A DNA stretch of 64,000 nt, from the NCBI GenBank assembly GCA_035627955.1, contig DASPKU010000015.1, forward strand, positions 124,001 to 188,000, read 5' to 3'. Both the position numbers and the translations under genes were made by a program. This document shows positions 27,157 to 34,925 of the stretch, in pieces. The first letter of the stretch is position 1. The number at the start of each line of letters is the position of its first letter. This DNA is from Phycisphaerales bacterium (GTDB lineage: Bacteria > Planctomycetota > Phycisphaerae > Phycisphaerales > UBA1924). The notes beneath the pieces were generated by a model. It saw only the letters and a list, made by a program, of their open reading frames with translations, made no database searches and was not told the DNA's origin.

Positions 27157-27773
27157 CGTCTGCCCCCTTTCGCGAGCACTTTATCACGGATCTCCGATTC
27201 ACTCGTCCACCCCTCACGTTCGTACTTCGTGTACACGTGGTAGAGCAGATCCTGCAACGAGTAGTTGCCGAACCTTGACTTGACCTTCCGAATTCCGTCG
27301 GCGAACGGCGCTGTCGATGGGTCTTGCAGGAGCCGCTGGACAAGCGCTGTCCCTTTTGGCGTTAAGGTGTACCGCCGTTCCTCGAAGGTGTCAGCCGTCG
27401 AGGCAGTGTCTCGCGATGGCGCGCTCACGAATGGTGCAGCTTGGGGACCCATGAGTTGCTCGAATGAAAGCTCCTCAAGTTCGACCGCCTCAGCCTCGCT
27501 CGCCTCCCCTTGGATGTCGCTCTTGATCAAGCCGAGGTTTTCTAGTAGCTCCAGCTCGTCGTACAGCTTGCGGGAATAGGGACCCGCCTTGTAGGGCTTG
27601 AACTCGAATCCAGTGCTTACCTCTTCGACACCCGCTTCCTTCCAAAGCAGGAACAGGAGCTTCTGCAAGCGAGTGATGCCGCTCACCCCCTTTGTGGACA
27701 GGCCTGACCCCTCGAGTCCAAGCAGCATGAGAAGCATCGCTTGTTTTGAGATCGCCGGATTCCCAGTGGGCAT
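27153..27773 (-). CDS. YwgA/SocA-like winged-helix protein (first gene of the unusual operon)
   Basis: 206 residues from the ATG at 27773, with GGAGG in the leader. The N-terminal pattern is GITRLQKLLFLLWKEAG, then FKPYKAGPYSRKLYDELELL and LGLI. It resembles YwgA-like proteins and the SocA/Panacea (DUF4065) domain, which occurs in toxin-antitoxin and defence loci. A Glu-rich linker (about 85-105) and a winged-helix-like second half (RRYTLTPKGTALVQRLL, with NYSLQDLLYHVYTKYE) follow. It opens the four-gene unit and may be a regulator or antitoxin-like protein; this is not shown by the sequence. Confidence 0.75.
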   Translation of the reverse strand: MPTGNPAISKQAMLLMLLGLEGSGLSTKGVSGITRLQKLLFLLWKEAGVEEVSTGFEFKPYKAGPYSRKLYDELELLENLGLIKSDIQGEASEAEAVELEELSFEQLMGPQAAPFVSAPSRDTASTADTFEERRYTLTPKGTALVQRLLQDPSTAPFADGIRKVKSRFGNYSLQDLLYHVYTKYEREGWTSESEIRDKVLAKGGRR

Positions 27774-28180
27774 TCAGGTACCTCCGCAAACCAAGGGCCC
27801 GCGCGGGCCGGACGGTAAATGGTAGGGACCAGAGTACCGGAGGAGCTACCTGGGGTGCAAGCCGACGGCCTCAACCCCCGCCCTACTGCCCCACCAAGTC
27901 CCCGTCCCCATCGCCCACGTCCCTTCCCCACGGCTCAAATTGGCCACCGCACACGACGATGGGGTGCGTGTGGGGTTTCGTGGGGGGCGAGGAAGCTGAC
28001 GAGCACGGCGGGCCTTGATGGGGGCTCAAGGGTCTTGCGCTGCTGGTCCTGTTGGGGGGGCGGGCGGTGCCAAAGGGGCAGGGCGGTCGCGGCCCCACAG
28101 CTCGGGCCCCGCTCCAATCGAGCCAGGGCGGGGCGGGCGGCGGGAACGTGCAGGGCCCCTCACCAGCAGGGGCTTGTCGA
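27774..28180. other. Non-coding gap upstream of the unusual operon
   Basis: 407 bp between the operon start and the end of the next minus-strand gene. It holds a 14-bp perfect palindrome (27796-27809), then a C-rich stretch near 27870-27930 and G-rich runs near 28030-28070. No supported ORF was seen; frames across it lack family features. Confidence 0.5.
27796..27809. promoter_or_regulatory. 14-bp perfect palindrome before the unusual operon
   Basis: GGCCCGCGCGGGCC is fully self-complementary and lies 23 bp upstream of the first start codon of the operon. It may be an operator for the winged-helix-like product, but a GC-rich palindrome of this size can also arise by chance. Confidence 0.3.
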
Positions 28181-29242
28181 TCAGGGCGCCAGCTGCTTTG
28201 TCTCGGGCTTGAGCTCGGCGATGATCGCCTGTGCAGCGGCCGTCTCGCGGGCCATGGCCTTGGACACCTCGGTCATCCGGTCTTCGAGGGCCTGGCGGCC
28301 CAGGGCGCTGGTGATGGCCATATCGGCGATGAGGAGCGTCACGAGCGGGAGCAGGGTGAAGCCGGCGTCGTACGCCATCCTCCACCGGCGCGCCACCCAG
28401 TCATCGCTGCGCTTCTTTTTGATGGCCGGGACGGCGTAGTCCTCCACCGCCTCGCCCAGCCAGAACCCGAGGATGGAGCCCACCAGCGGGGCGCTCAGAA
28501 TGTAATCCACCGCCCCGCCCACGACCACGGGCCCCAGCCGCAGGAGCTTCCCCTCCAGCTTTGAGAGCGCTACGAACACTTCCTCGGGGTCTTTCCCCCC
28601 GATCAGCCCCATCAGCGGGACCACGTCCTCAACAAGTCCGATCTGGAAGTTCGTTCCGGCGCGGCGGGCGGCCGCGAGCGCCTTCTGGGCCTCGAGGCCC
28701 TGCTCAAGAAACTTCTCGGTCGTGGCCGAGAACGCCCGCACCTCTTTGTCGCTGTGGCGGGCCGTGACGCGGAGACGCGCGATCTGCGACCGTGTGAGCT
28801 CTTCGGCGGCTTTGTCGACCTCATCCCACTGGTCGAGCAGCCGGGCCGTGTCCTTGCATTGGTTCGCGGCAAACTGGCCCAGCTGCGCCGCCTGCACTCG
28901 AGCGGTCGCGAGTGAGTCCGCACCATCGCCGGGGGCCTGCCTGGATTCCGCCGCGACCTTGAAGGCCAGGCACATCGACGCCCCGATCAACTGCAGGGTT
29001 GCATCGCGCTCCTTTGGAGACTTGATCTCAAGGGCGCGCTGCTGCAGGCGCGTCATGGTCGTTTCGATCATCAGGGCGTGCGTGGTGAACGTCTGCGCAG
29101 CCGCTTCCACTTCATCCCGCTCCTCCTGGTTCGCGGCGCCCGCCAGCCACTCCAGCCGCTTGGCTGGAAGGTCGGCGCGGTAAGCGGCCCAGAGCTGCTG
29201 CGCCACATCAAACGATTCGGACCCGCTGCCCTGTGCTGGCAT
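28181..29242 (-). CDS. Helical protein with C-terminal membrane segments, unknown
   Basis: 353 residues from the ATG at 29242, preceded by AAGGGGGG. The frame is open to 29644, but that extension only translates the 21-bp repeats. The first 210 residues are predicted helical and Ala/Glu/Arg-rich, possibly coiled coil. Hydrophobic segments lie near residues 235-275 (RLGPVVVGGAVDYILSAPLV, with GSILGFWLG) and 305-325 (FTLLPLVTLLIADMAI), and a helical tail ends it. No family is recognised. It lies downstream of a minisatellite and upstream of the unusual operon, with 407 bp between them. Confidence 0.65.
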   Translation of the reverse strand: MPAQGSGSESFDVAQQLWAAYRADLPAKRLEWLAGAANQEERDEVEAAAQTFTTHALMIETTMTRLQQRALEIKSPKERDATLQLIGASMCLAFKVAAESRQAPGDGADSLATARVQAAQLGQFAANQCKDTARLLDQWDEVDKAAEELTRSQIARLRVTARHSDKEVRAFSATTEKFLEQGLEAQKALAAARRAGTNFQIGLVEDVVPLMGLIGGKDPEEVFVALSKLEGKLLRLGPVVVGGAVDYILSAPLVGSILGFWLGEAVEDYAVPAIKKKRSDDWVARRWRMAYDAGFTLLPLVTLLIADMAITSALGRQALEDRMTEVSKAMARETAAAQAIIAELKPETKQLAP

Positions 29243-29306
29243 GTGCCCCCCTTTCGGCTGGAGTGTGCCGACATTGCACCACGAAGAGGGCCATTCTGCA
29301 AGCACG

Positions 29307-29495
29307 ACATTGCACACCGGCGCCCCGACGTTGAAACGGGGCGGTTCAACGTTGAGCCGCGGCCGCTCAACGTTGAGGTGCGGCTGCTGGACGTCGAGGT
29401 GCTCCTGTCGAACGTCGGGACAGGGCTGTTCGACGTTGAGAAGTGACTTCCCGACGTTGAGAAGCCGCGTCTCGACGTCAAGAAACGGTTGTTGA
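29307..29495 (+). repeat. Tandem array of nine 21-bp units (array 1)
   Basis: Units start at 29307, 29328, 29349, 29370, 29391, 29412, 29433, 29454 and 29475, with no gaps. Most begin ACGTTGA or ACGTCGA, and the remaining positions vary. The period keeps reading frames open and would translate into a seven-residue repeat (LNVE-type on the minus strand). It lies upstream of the 29242 start, in the leader or promoter zone. It is not a CRISPR, because there are no spacers. Array 2 (44562-44750) has the same period and copy number but a different unit. Confidence 0.85.
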
Positions 29496-29905
29496 ACAGG
29501 CCCGGATAACGGCGGGCGGGGCCTGCCGTGGGGCGCGGCGGCAGCGGTAAGGGCCTGGCGGGGCGGGGGTTGCGGGCGGGCGGCGGGGCGCGGCCGTGGG
29601 GCTCTCCGCCGGACGAGGCACGGCCCCCGGGCGGGTCGTTCCACCCGTGAGGGGCTCCGTGGAGCCGCCGGAAGGACGCGCCGGCGGCCTGTGACGACTT
29701 TGCCGGAATTCGCGAAGGAGACGAAAGTGAGGGGGCGGGAGCGCCGAGGTAATGGGTGCTGACGGCGTCCCTCCCCGCGGCCGGCTCTCGTGCAGGTCCG
29801 CAGAAGGGTGTGTTGGGGGCGATGAGGTCAGCTTGCGGCGCTGGGTCACCCATGACCGGGCCGCAGCATGACTCAAGCCAGGGCCACGCGCCCGGGAGGT
29901 TCGCC
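29496..29905. other. Non-coding gap between array 1 and the first FnIII-like gene
   Basis: 410 bp of very GC-rich sequence, with runs such as GGGCGGGCGGCGGGG and GTGAGGGGCTCCGTGGAGCC. No supported gene was seen. The plus-strand frame from 29756 is an upstream extension of the FnIII-like gene. Confidence 0.5.
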
Positions 29906-30607
29906 ATGGGGAATCAAGTCGTACCGTCTGACCGCCGCGACAAGATCCAGTGGTTCCGTGACCGCATCACGGCCTGGAGCGCGGCCAACACCAGCATCGG
30001 GCTCACCGCGGCCCAGTGCACCGCGATGGCGGCGGCCATCACCGCCGCGGAGAACAGCGAGCAGGAGGCGGAGGAGATCCGCGCCGCCAGCAAGGCCGCC
30101 ACCGTGAAGTTCTACGGCGACACCGCGGCGATGGGCAGCCTGGGCTCCTCGCTGGTCTCGACCATCCGCGCCTTCGCGGAGCAGTCGAGCAACCCCACCA
30201 ACGTCTACAACCTCAGCATGGTGCCCCCGCCGGCCGTCCCCTCGAGCGTCCCGGCCCCCGGCACGCCCACCGACTGGAAGGTGGAGCTGCTGCAGGACGG
30301 GTCGATCGTCCTGAAGTGGAAGTGCAAGAACCCCGCGGGCGCCAGCGGCACCATCTACGAGGTGCGCCGCGCCGAGCTGGGCAGCGACGACTGGCAGTTC
30401 ATCGGGGCCACCGGCGTGCGCAGCTTCAGCGACGCCATCCCCAAGGCCTCGCCCGGCGTCTCCTACCAGATCACCGCGGTGCGGAGCACCCGCCGCGGCA
30501 ACCCCGCCGTCTTCGACGTCCGCCTGGGCACCAGCGGCGGCGGGTTCTTCGCCACCGTCACCCCCACCAGCACGCCCGGGGAGAACACCACCAAGCTCGC
30601 CGCGTGA
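29906..30607 (+). CDS. FnIII-like domain protein, copy A
   Basis: 233 residues from the ATG at 29906, with GGGAGG a few nt upstream. Residues 1-100 are helical with Ala/Glu heptads, a Pro-rich linker follows (about 103-125), and residues 126-225 form a fibronectin-III-like beta sandwich (GSIVLKWKC, YEVRRAE, FSDAIPKASPG, YQITAVRS). It ends TKLAA. The copy at 46320-46988 has the same architecture and ending. No signal peptide is seen, so its export is unclear. It is followed by the 353-nt structured element also found after copy B. The frame is open upstream to 29756, but the ribosome site fixes the start. Confidence 0.82.
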   Translation: MGNQVVPSDRRDKIQWFRDRITAWSAANTSIGLTAAQCTAMAAAITAAENSEQEAEEIRAASKAATVKFYGDTAAMGSLGSSLVSTIRAFAEQSSNPTNVYNLSMVPPPAVPSSVPAPGTPTDWKVELLQDGSIVLKWKCKNPAGASGTIYEVRRAELGSDDWQFIGATGVRSFSDAIPKASPGVSYQITAVRSTRRGNPAVFDVRLGTSGGGFFATVTPTSTPGENTTKLAA

Positions 30608-30623
30608 GGTTCAAGGATGAACC

Positions 30624-30976
30624 TCTCGCGGAGGCGCGGAGGCGCTGAGCTGATAGCAGAAGAGAGAGAGAGAGAACGCCGACTGGTCGAAAGACCACCG
30701 CACGCGCCGGAGCGCGCGTTTGACAGGGCCGTTGCGCCATGTCCGGGGCAAGCCGTGAGAGCCCTTGTCACCCCGGAAGTCATGCCGGGGCGGGAAGCCT
30801 GGCGGTGAACGGGAACACACCGACCGGCGCGTCGAGGACCTCGGCGTCACTTTCAGGGGTTCATGGATGAGCCCCGCCCGATCCACGGCATCCAACCACC
30901 CGCGCGAGAGCGCGGGGCAAACCTGCGGCCGCGTGCGAGCTCCTCACCGAGAGCGCACGCGGCCGCGGGCGTTTGA
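30624..30976 (+). ncRNA. Conserved structured 3' element, copy A (candidate RNA)
   Basis: After the stop of copy A a region of about 350 nt is shared with 47005-47331. Visible stems: TGGTC-GAAA-GACCA (30684-30697), CGCGC-CGGA-GCGCG (30703-30716), GACAGGGC/GCCATGTC (30722-30743, one mismatch), an extra CCCGCGC-GAGA-GCGCGGG hairpin (30899-30916, absent from copy B), and the closing 13-bp stem at 30925-30966. Stem pairs change in a compensatory way between copies. It opens with a CGCGGAGGCGCGGAGGCGC repeat common in such genomes. Whether it is an RNA, a 3' UTR or a DNA element is undecided. Confidence 0.5.
30925..30966 (+). terminator. 13-bp hairpin closing element A
   Basis: GCGGCCGCGTGCG and CGCACGCGGCCGC pair perfectly around a 16-nt loop, followed by GGGCGTTTGAG. 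It is strong enough to act as a terminator, although the T run is short. Confidence 0.5.
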
Positions 30977-31186
30977 GCGGGGCATGCACGACCTCACGCG
31001 TGAGAACAGGCCCCGGGACCCCTCGCTCTTCCGCCTTCTCTCAGCCCACTGGTCGTACTTCCACGCGCACCACCAGGTCGCGCAGACGGCCGCCACGCCG
31101 ACAGGCACTACGACGGCCCACTTCGTCCCGGTGAGCAGGCCGATGATGAGCAGCGCCGCCAGGATGACGACGCACCACTTCTCCAT
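30944..31186 (-). CDS. Small two-TM membrane protein
   Basis: 80 residues from the ATG at 31186. Two adjacent hydrophobic helices (CVVILAALLIIGLLTG and WAVVVPVGVAAVCATWWCAW) precede a basic tail (RRRKSEG, SNARGRVRSR). The tail overlaps the right arm of the element A hairpin on the opposite strand. No family is recognised, and expression is unproven. The next minus-strand gene ends 41 bp upstream. Confidence 0.5.
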   Translation of the reverse strand: MEKWCVVILAALLIIGLLTGTKWAVVVPVGVAAVCATWWCAWKYDQWAERRRKSEGSRGLFSRVRSCMPRSNARGRVRSR

Positions 31187-31226
31187 GACGGCAGCCTACG
31201 CGATCCGGCCCGGGCCGCCGGGCCCC

Positions 31227-31676
31227 TCACGTTTCGTACTCCCCCGAGTCCCACGGCTCCATGAACGCCATGAAGTTGCCGGGCTGGAGCTCCACCACCC
31301 ACTCATCGTCCTCGTCCTCGGGCGCGCGGGCGATGAGGCCGAACTGCGTGCCGAAGCGCTCGACCGCGAAGGGCGCGACCCTGATGCGGCCGTGCCTGAG
31401 CGTGCCCAGCGACGCGAGCCACTGGTCGCGGAGCGCCGCGGCCCGGGTCTCGTCCAGCGTGGCCCGCGTGCCCAGGTCCTCGATCCGCGCCTCCAGCAGC
31501 GCCCCCTTGCGGTCAAAGAGGAACAGCGCCAGGAACTCCCGCCCGGCGCTCCCGTTCAGCGCCGGCTCGAACGGCGTCGTCAGGAAGAACTGCCGCCCGT
31601 CCGCCGTCTTCCCCACGTGCTCGGCGTGGTAATCGTCATGGTCGATCGCGATGAGCTTGGGCGGCTTTGCAGGCAT
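31227..31676 (-). CDS. Conserved hypothetical protein
   Basis: 149 residues from the ATG at 31676; the frame extends to 32171, but that part overlaps the neighbour gene. Soluble, mixed alpha/beta, with an N-terminal LIAIDHDDYHAEHVG, a central EFLALFLFDRKGALLEARI strand pair and an acidic C-terminus (APEDEDDEWVVELQPG). No Shine-Dalgarno sequence is seen. Function unknown. The upstream membrane gene on the same strand ends 23 bp before it. Confidence 0.6.
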   Translation of the reverse strand: MPAKPPKLIAIDHDDYHAEHVGKTADGRQFFLTTPFEPALNGSAGREFLALFLFDRKGALLEARIEDLGTRATLDETRAAALRDQWLASLGTLRHGRIRVAPFAVERFGTQFGLIARAPEDEDDEWVVELQPGNFMAFMEPWDSGEYET

Positions 31677-31699
31677 TGCAGGAGCATACCGCGGGCCGC

Positions 31700-32011
31700 C
31701 TAACCCCAGCCCCCCCACCACATCCACCACGGCCGCGGCCGCTGCCGCCGCGCCTTCCACTCCTTGAGCGTGGGTGGGCGGCCGAGCGGCTCCTGGTTCC
31801 GCGAGGACGGCGTGACGCGATCGAGCAGCCCCAGCACCACATAGAACACCAGCGCGAAGACCACGCCCCCAGTCAGCAGCCCCAGCACGCCCGACGCGGC
31901 CGGGCCGATCCGCCGCTGCAGCGACTCGCCGCCGAAGTACGCCAGCGCGAGCAGCCCGCCCCCCACCACCACGAGCAGCACCAGCCGGGCCTTCAAGGAG
32001 AGATGGGGCAT
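31700..32011 (-). CDS. Small two-TM membrane protein
   Basis: 103 residues from the ATG at 32011 (alternative at 32035). Two hydrophobic helices (LVLLVVVGGGLLALAYF and SGVLGLLTGGVVFALVFYVV) are followed by a basic, Trp-rich tail (KARRQRPRPWWMWW). No family is recognised. It probably forms a two-gene minus-strand unit with the downstream hypothetical gene. Confidence 0.55.
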   Translation of the reverse strand: MPHLSLKARLVLLVVVGGGLLALAYFGGESLQRRIGPAASGVLGLLTGGVVFALVFYVVLGLLDRVTPSSRNQEPLGRPPTLKEWKARRQRPRPWWMWWGGWG

Positions 32012-32152
32012 CACGGGAAGGGTACCACGCGGCACCTCGCAAGCCGTACCACCAACCGTTCTGCTTCGTGAACAAAGTAGTCCGCGGCACCGGAGGGGAT
32101 GCCGCCCGCCGCTTATCCTTCACCGATCCGTGCCAACCGGCGGTCCTGCTCG

Positions 32153-32668
32153 ATGCACCCTTTCTACGCAACCTGGATGCAGGAGGCCTTCGACGCGTCG
32201 GGCGTACCGAAGCGGACGCTCGCCATCGACGAGGCCACGGACCTGCGGGCCAGGGTTGAGGAGACCTTCGCGTCAGGCCGGCGCGTCTCCCACGGCTTCG
32301 CCGAGTCGGTCACCGCCACCGGCGTGGTCTTCCCGTGCGATCACAACAGCTGGCGGCAGCTGTCCCATGTCGTCGGCGAGCAGTCCTGCGTCATCTTCTT
32401 CGACCGCGATGACTTGACGGAAATGTTCGCGTTCAGCAACGGCGCCGAGCTCGAGTCATTCCTGAACGAGGGTGTTCACTTCGAGTTCTTCGTGGTGTCC
32501 CAAGACTGCGGCTTCCTGCTCACTCTGACCGAGGATGCGCTGGGCGGCTACGGAACCGCCCTTGAGCCAGTCGCCCGCCTGGCGCGCCAATGGCTCAAAG
32601 CGCACGGCGCTGACGGCGTGCTTTCCGTCGACAATCGCGACCACACCGACCACGGTCACGCTGAGTGA
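32153..32668 (+). CDS. Soluble hypothetical protein
   Basis: 171 residues from the ATG at 32153; an in-frame upstream ATG at 32099 gives an unlikely Pro/Arg extension. Mixed alpha/beta with VFPCDHNSWRQL, CVIFFDRDDLTEMFAF and EFFVVSQDCGFLLTLTED segments and an acidic/His C-terminus. No known motif. It is divergent from the small membrane gene at 32011. Confidence 0.55.
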   Translation: MHPFYATWMQEAFDASGVPKRTLAIDEATDLRARVEETFASGRRVSHGFAESVTATGVVFPCDHNSWRQLSHVVGEQSCVIFFDRDDLTEMFAFSNGAELESFLNEGVHFEFFVVSQDCGFLLTLTEDALGGYGTALEPVARLARQWLKAHGADGVLSVDNRDHTDHGHAE

Positions 32669-32785
32669 CTCGTGCGGCGTAAGGCGCTGCACGGGGACGC
32701 TTGTGCGGCGATGAACACCCGCTCGCTGACGCTCGGGGCTCGCGCATCACGCGAGGCGCAGGACCGAGGACCCACGACTGAGGAC

Positions 32786-33523
32786 CTAGGACTTCCTCTC
32801 CCGCCGCCGCCGCCCGCACACCAGCAGCACCGCCAGCGGCGCTAACGCCCCGGGCGCAGGCACCACGTTGAACTCCACGATGAACGGCATCACGTTCGTC
32901 TCCCCGATGTCGTTCCACTGCCCCGCCGTGCCCAGCGGCCAGCCGTTCACCGAGATCCCCGCGGCGTCCTGCCCCGCGGCCTGGAACAGGAAGTTGTCCG
33001 GCTCCGTGCGCCCGCTCTGGTTCGTGCCCCAGTTGTTGTACAGCCCGCCCACCGCCGAGCCGCCGGGCCCGCCGCTCCAGAACTGCGTGCCGTCCGCCCA
33101 CCGCCAGGCCCCCTCGGCCGCGCGGTCGTTGGCCCCGATCCACACGTACCGCCCGCCGCCGCCGTCGGCCGCCGTCCGCGTGAGCACGCCCTGATTCGCC
33201 AGGATCGACTGCACAATCCGCGTGTTCTCCGCCGCGCTGTCGATCCGCGCCAGGTACCCGCTCTGCCCGCCAACGCTCAGCGTCGCCGCGAACGCCGCCG
33301 CGTCCGCCCACGTCCGCGCCGACGAATCCGCGTACAAGCGGTACTGGTGCCCGTTGAACTCGAAGATGTCCGCCTGCCCAAACGCCGCCGACGGAGCCCC
33401 CGCTGAGGCCAGCATCAGCCCACCGACAATCAAGGCGACGTGCGACCTGCGGAGGCCGTTGGACGGTTGAGTGGTGCCGATGGTGTCAACAAGACCGCGG
33501 GTACGGAACAGACAGAACGACAT
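32786..33523 (-). CDS. C-type lectin-like exoprotein with PEP-CTERM-type tail
   Basis: 245 residues from the ATG at 33523, with AGGAG in the leader. The signal peptide (VALIVGGLMLASAG to AAFGQA) precedes a C-type-lectin-like domain (about 50-215): YRLYADSSARTWADAAAFAA, YLARIDSAAENTRIV, YVWIGANDRAAEGAWRWADG and EPDNFLF, with the WIG and WADG signatures but no disulfide cysteines. The tail is VPAPG, a hydrophobic helix (ALAPLAVLLVC) and GRRRRERKS, the layout of PEP-CTERM sorting signals removed by an exosortase. No exosortase gene is in the window. Confidence 0.85.
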   Translation of the reverse strand: MSFCLFRTRGLVDTIGTTQPSNGLRRSHVALIVGGLMLASAGAPSAAFGQADIFEFNGHQYRLYADSSARTWADAAAFAATLSVGGQSGYLARIDSAAENTRIVQSILANQGVLTRTAADGGGGRYVWIGANDRAAEGAWRWADGTQFWSGGPGGSAVGGLYNNWGTNQSGRTEPDNFLFQAAGQDAAGISVNGWPLGTAGQWNDIGETNVMPFIVEFNVVPAPGALAPLAVLLVCGRRRRERKS

Positions 33524-33705
33524 CGCGGGAACTCCTCACCCCTTAGCGTGGCGCCGCTTGTCTGTTCTCTCCTGCCGACCCGGGGGGCCAGCAGCAGGAG
33601 GATACCGCAAGCCCTCAAGGACGCAATCGTTTCCCGGCTCATCCGGCGCGACAATGCCCGGGCCATCGCTGTTCCCCGTGCCTCCCCCGGTATGCTGCCA
33701 CAACC

Positions 33706-34263
33706 ATGCCGCGTCCCAAACGCTCCCCACCAGTCGCCGCGCCGCCCACGTTTACTCCCGCGGAAGACGTCAACGCCATGTTCTTCAAGCGCTCGCGCCA
33801 CAGCCCCACGCCCGGCGACCTCTTCGCGGTCAACATGTGTGGGAAGCGCTGGGTCATCGGGCGCGTCATCAGCAACAACGCCGTCGGCCTCACCGCGAAC
33901 GCCAACCTCCTCTACTTCTACCGCATGGAGGTCGAAGACCCCTTCGACCCCACGGCCACCAAGACCCCGATCGCCCCCGACCTGCTCATCCCGCCCGAGA
34001 TCACCAACAACCTCGGCTGGACGCGCGGCTTCTACCTCCACCTCCGCAACGTGCCGCTCCAGCCCCAGGAGCTCCTCCCCCGCCACGTCTTCAAGAGCGA
34101 GGTCTATGCCGAGAACGACCCTCGCCGCTTCATCGATGAGTATGGGAACCCCACGCCACCGCCAGAGCCCGGCCTTTTCTGCGGTATGAGCGGCCTCTCC
34201 AGCTATACCTTCATCGATGACGCCCTCAGCATCGCCCTGGGCATCCCTCCCAAGAAGGATTGA
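33706..34263 (+). CDS. Imm26-like protein, first of a tandem pair
   Basis: 185 residues from the ATG at 33706. The core PGDLFAVNMCGKRWVIGRVI followed by NLLYFYRM matches the GD-x-F-x-x-x-x...GR pattern of the Imm26 family, immunity proteins associated with polymorphic toxins. A second half with FYLHLRNVPLQPQELL and a Pro-rich loop (TPPPEPGL) is shared with the next gene. It ends 3 nt before that gene. No toxin is adjacent, so immunity is inferred from the family only. Confidence 0.68.
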   Translation: MPRPKRSPPVAAPPTFTPAEDVNAMFFKRSRHSPTPGDLFAVNMCGKRWVIGRVISNNAVGLTANANLLYFYRMEVEDPFDPTATKTPIAPDLLIPPEITNNLGWTRGFYLHLRNVPLQPQELLPRHVFKSEVYAENDPRRFIDEYGNPTPPPEPGLFCGMSGLSSYTFIDDALSIALGIPPKKD

Positions 34264-34266
34264 AGC

Positions 34267-34836
34267 ATGGCCCGCCCTCAGCGCGCAAAGACTCCGGCGC
34301 CCACGCTCACGCCCCATGAGCACCTCAACATGATGGTCATCAGGCGCTCGCGCCACCAGCCCGAGCCGGGGGACCTCTTCGCCCTCAACATGCGCGGCGA
34401 GCGCTGGGTCATCGGGCGCGTCATCAACAACAACGCCGTCGGCCTCGCGCCCGGGGCCAACCTCCTCTACTTCTACCGCATGGAGGTCAAAGACCCCCTC
34501 GACCCCACGGCCATCACGACCCCAATCACGCCTGACCTGCTCATCCCGCCCACGATCACCAACGACCGCGGCTGGACCACGGGCTTCTACCTCCACCTCC
34601 GCAACGCACCGCTCCAGCCCCAGGAGCTCCTCCCCCGCCACGTGTTCAAGAGCGTCCTGTTCCCCGAGGACGACCCGCGTAGCTTCGTCGACGAATACCA
34701 GAAGCAGACGCCCCCGCCAGAACCCGGCCTGATCATCGGCCGCGCGGGCCTCGCCAGCTACTCGATCATCGACGTTTACCTCAGCCGCGCCTTGGGCATC
34801 CCCGAGCCCAAGGACCCCGGCGGGCCTTGGCCGTGA
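34267..34836 (+). CDS. Imm26-like protein, second of a tandem pair
   Basis: 189 residues from the ATG at 34267, three bases after the previous stop. Strongly similar to the upstream gene across its full length (PGDLFALNMRGERWVIGRVI, NLLYFYRMEV, LLPRHVFKS, TPPPEPGL), so it is a recent tandem duplication with divergence mainly at both ends. As with its partner, a role as an orphan immunity protein is an inference. Confidence 0.68.
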   Translation: MARPQRAKTPAPTLTPHEHLNMMVIRRSRHQPEPGDLFALNMRGERWVIGRVINNNAVGLAPGANLLYFYRMEVKDPLDPTAITTPITPDLLIPPTITNDRGWTTGFYLHLRNAPLQPQELLPRHVFKSVLFPEDDPRSFVDEYQKQTPPPEPGLIIGRAGLASYSIIDVYLSRALGIPEPKDPGGPWP

Positions 34837-34925
34837 GTTCGTGCGGCTGCCGCCCGCAGTAGTACGGCCGACACCGAACGCCCTCGCGACGCCGCGCCAC
34901 CGCCCACGCGGGCTCACGAGCCCCG

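Noticed and set aside
29307-29495. CRISPR array
   Set aside because: Units abut directly with no spacers, the period is 21 bp and no cas gene is near. The same applies to 44562-44750.
30684-30743. Group II intron or known riboswitch
   Set aside because: The GAAA-loop stem and nearby pairs do not form a recognisable domain V or riboswitch core; no reverse transcriptase is present.
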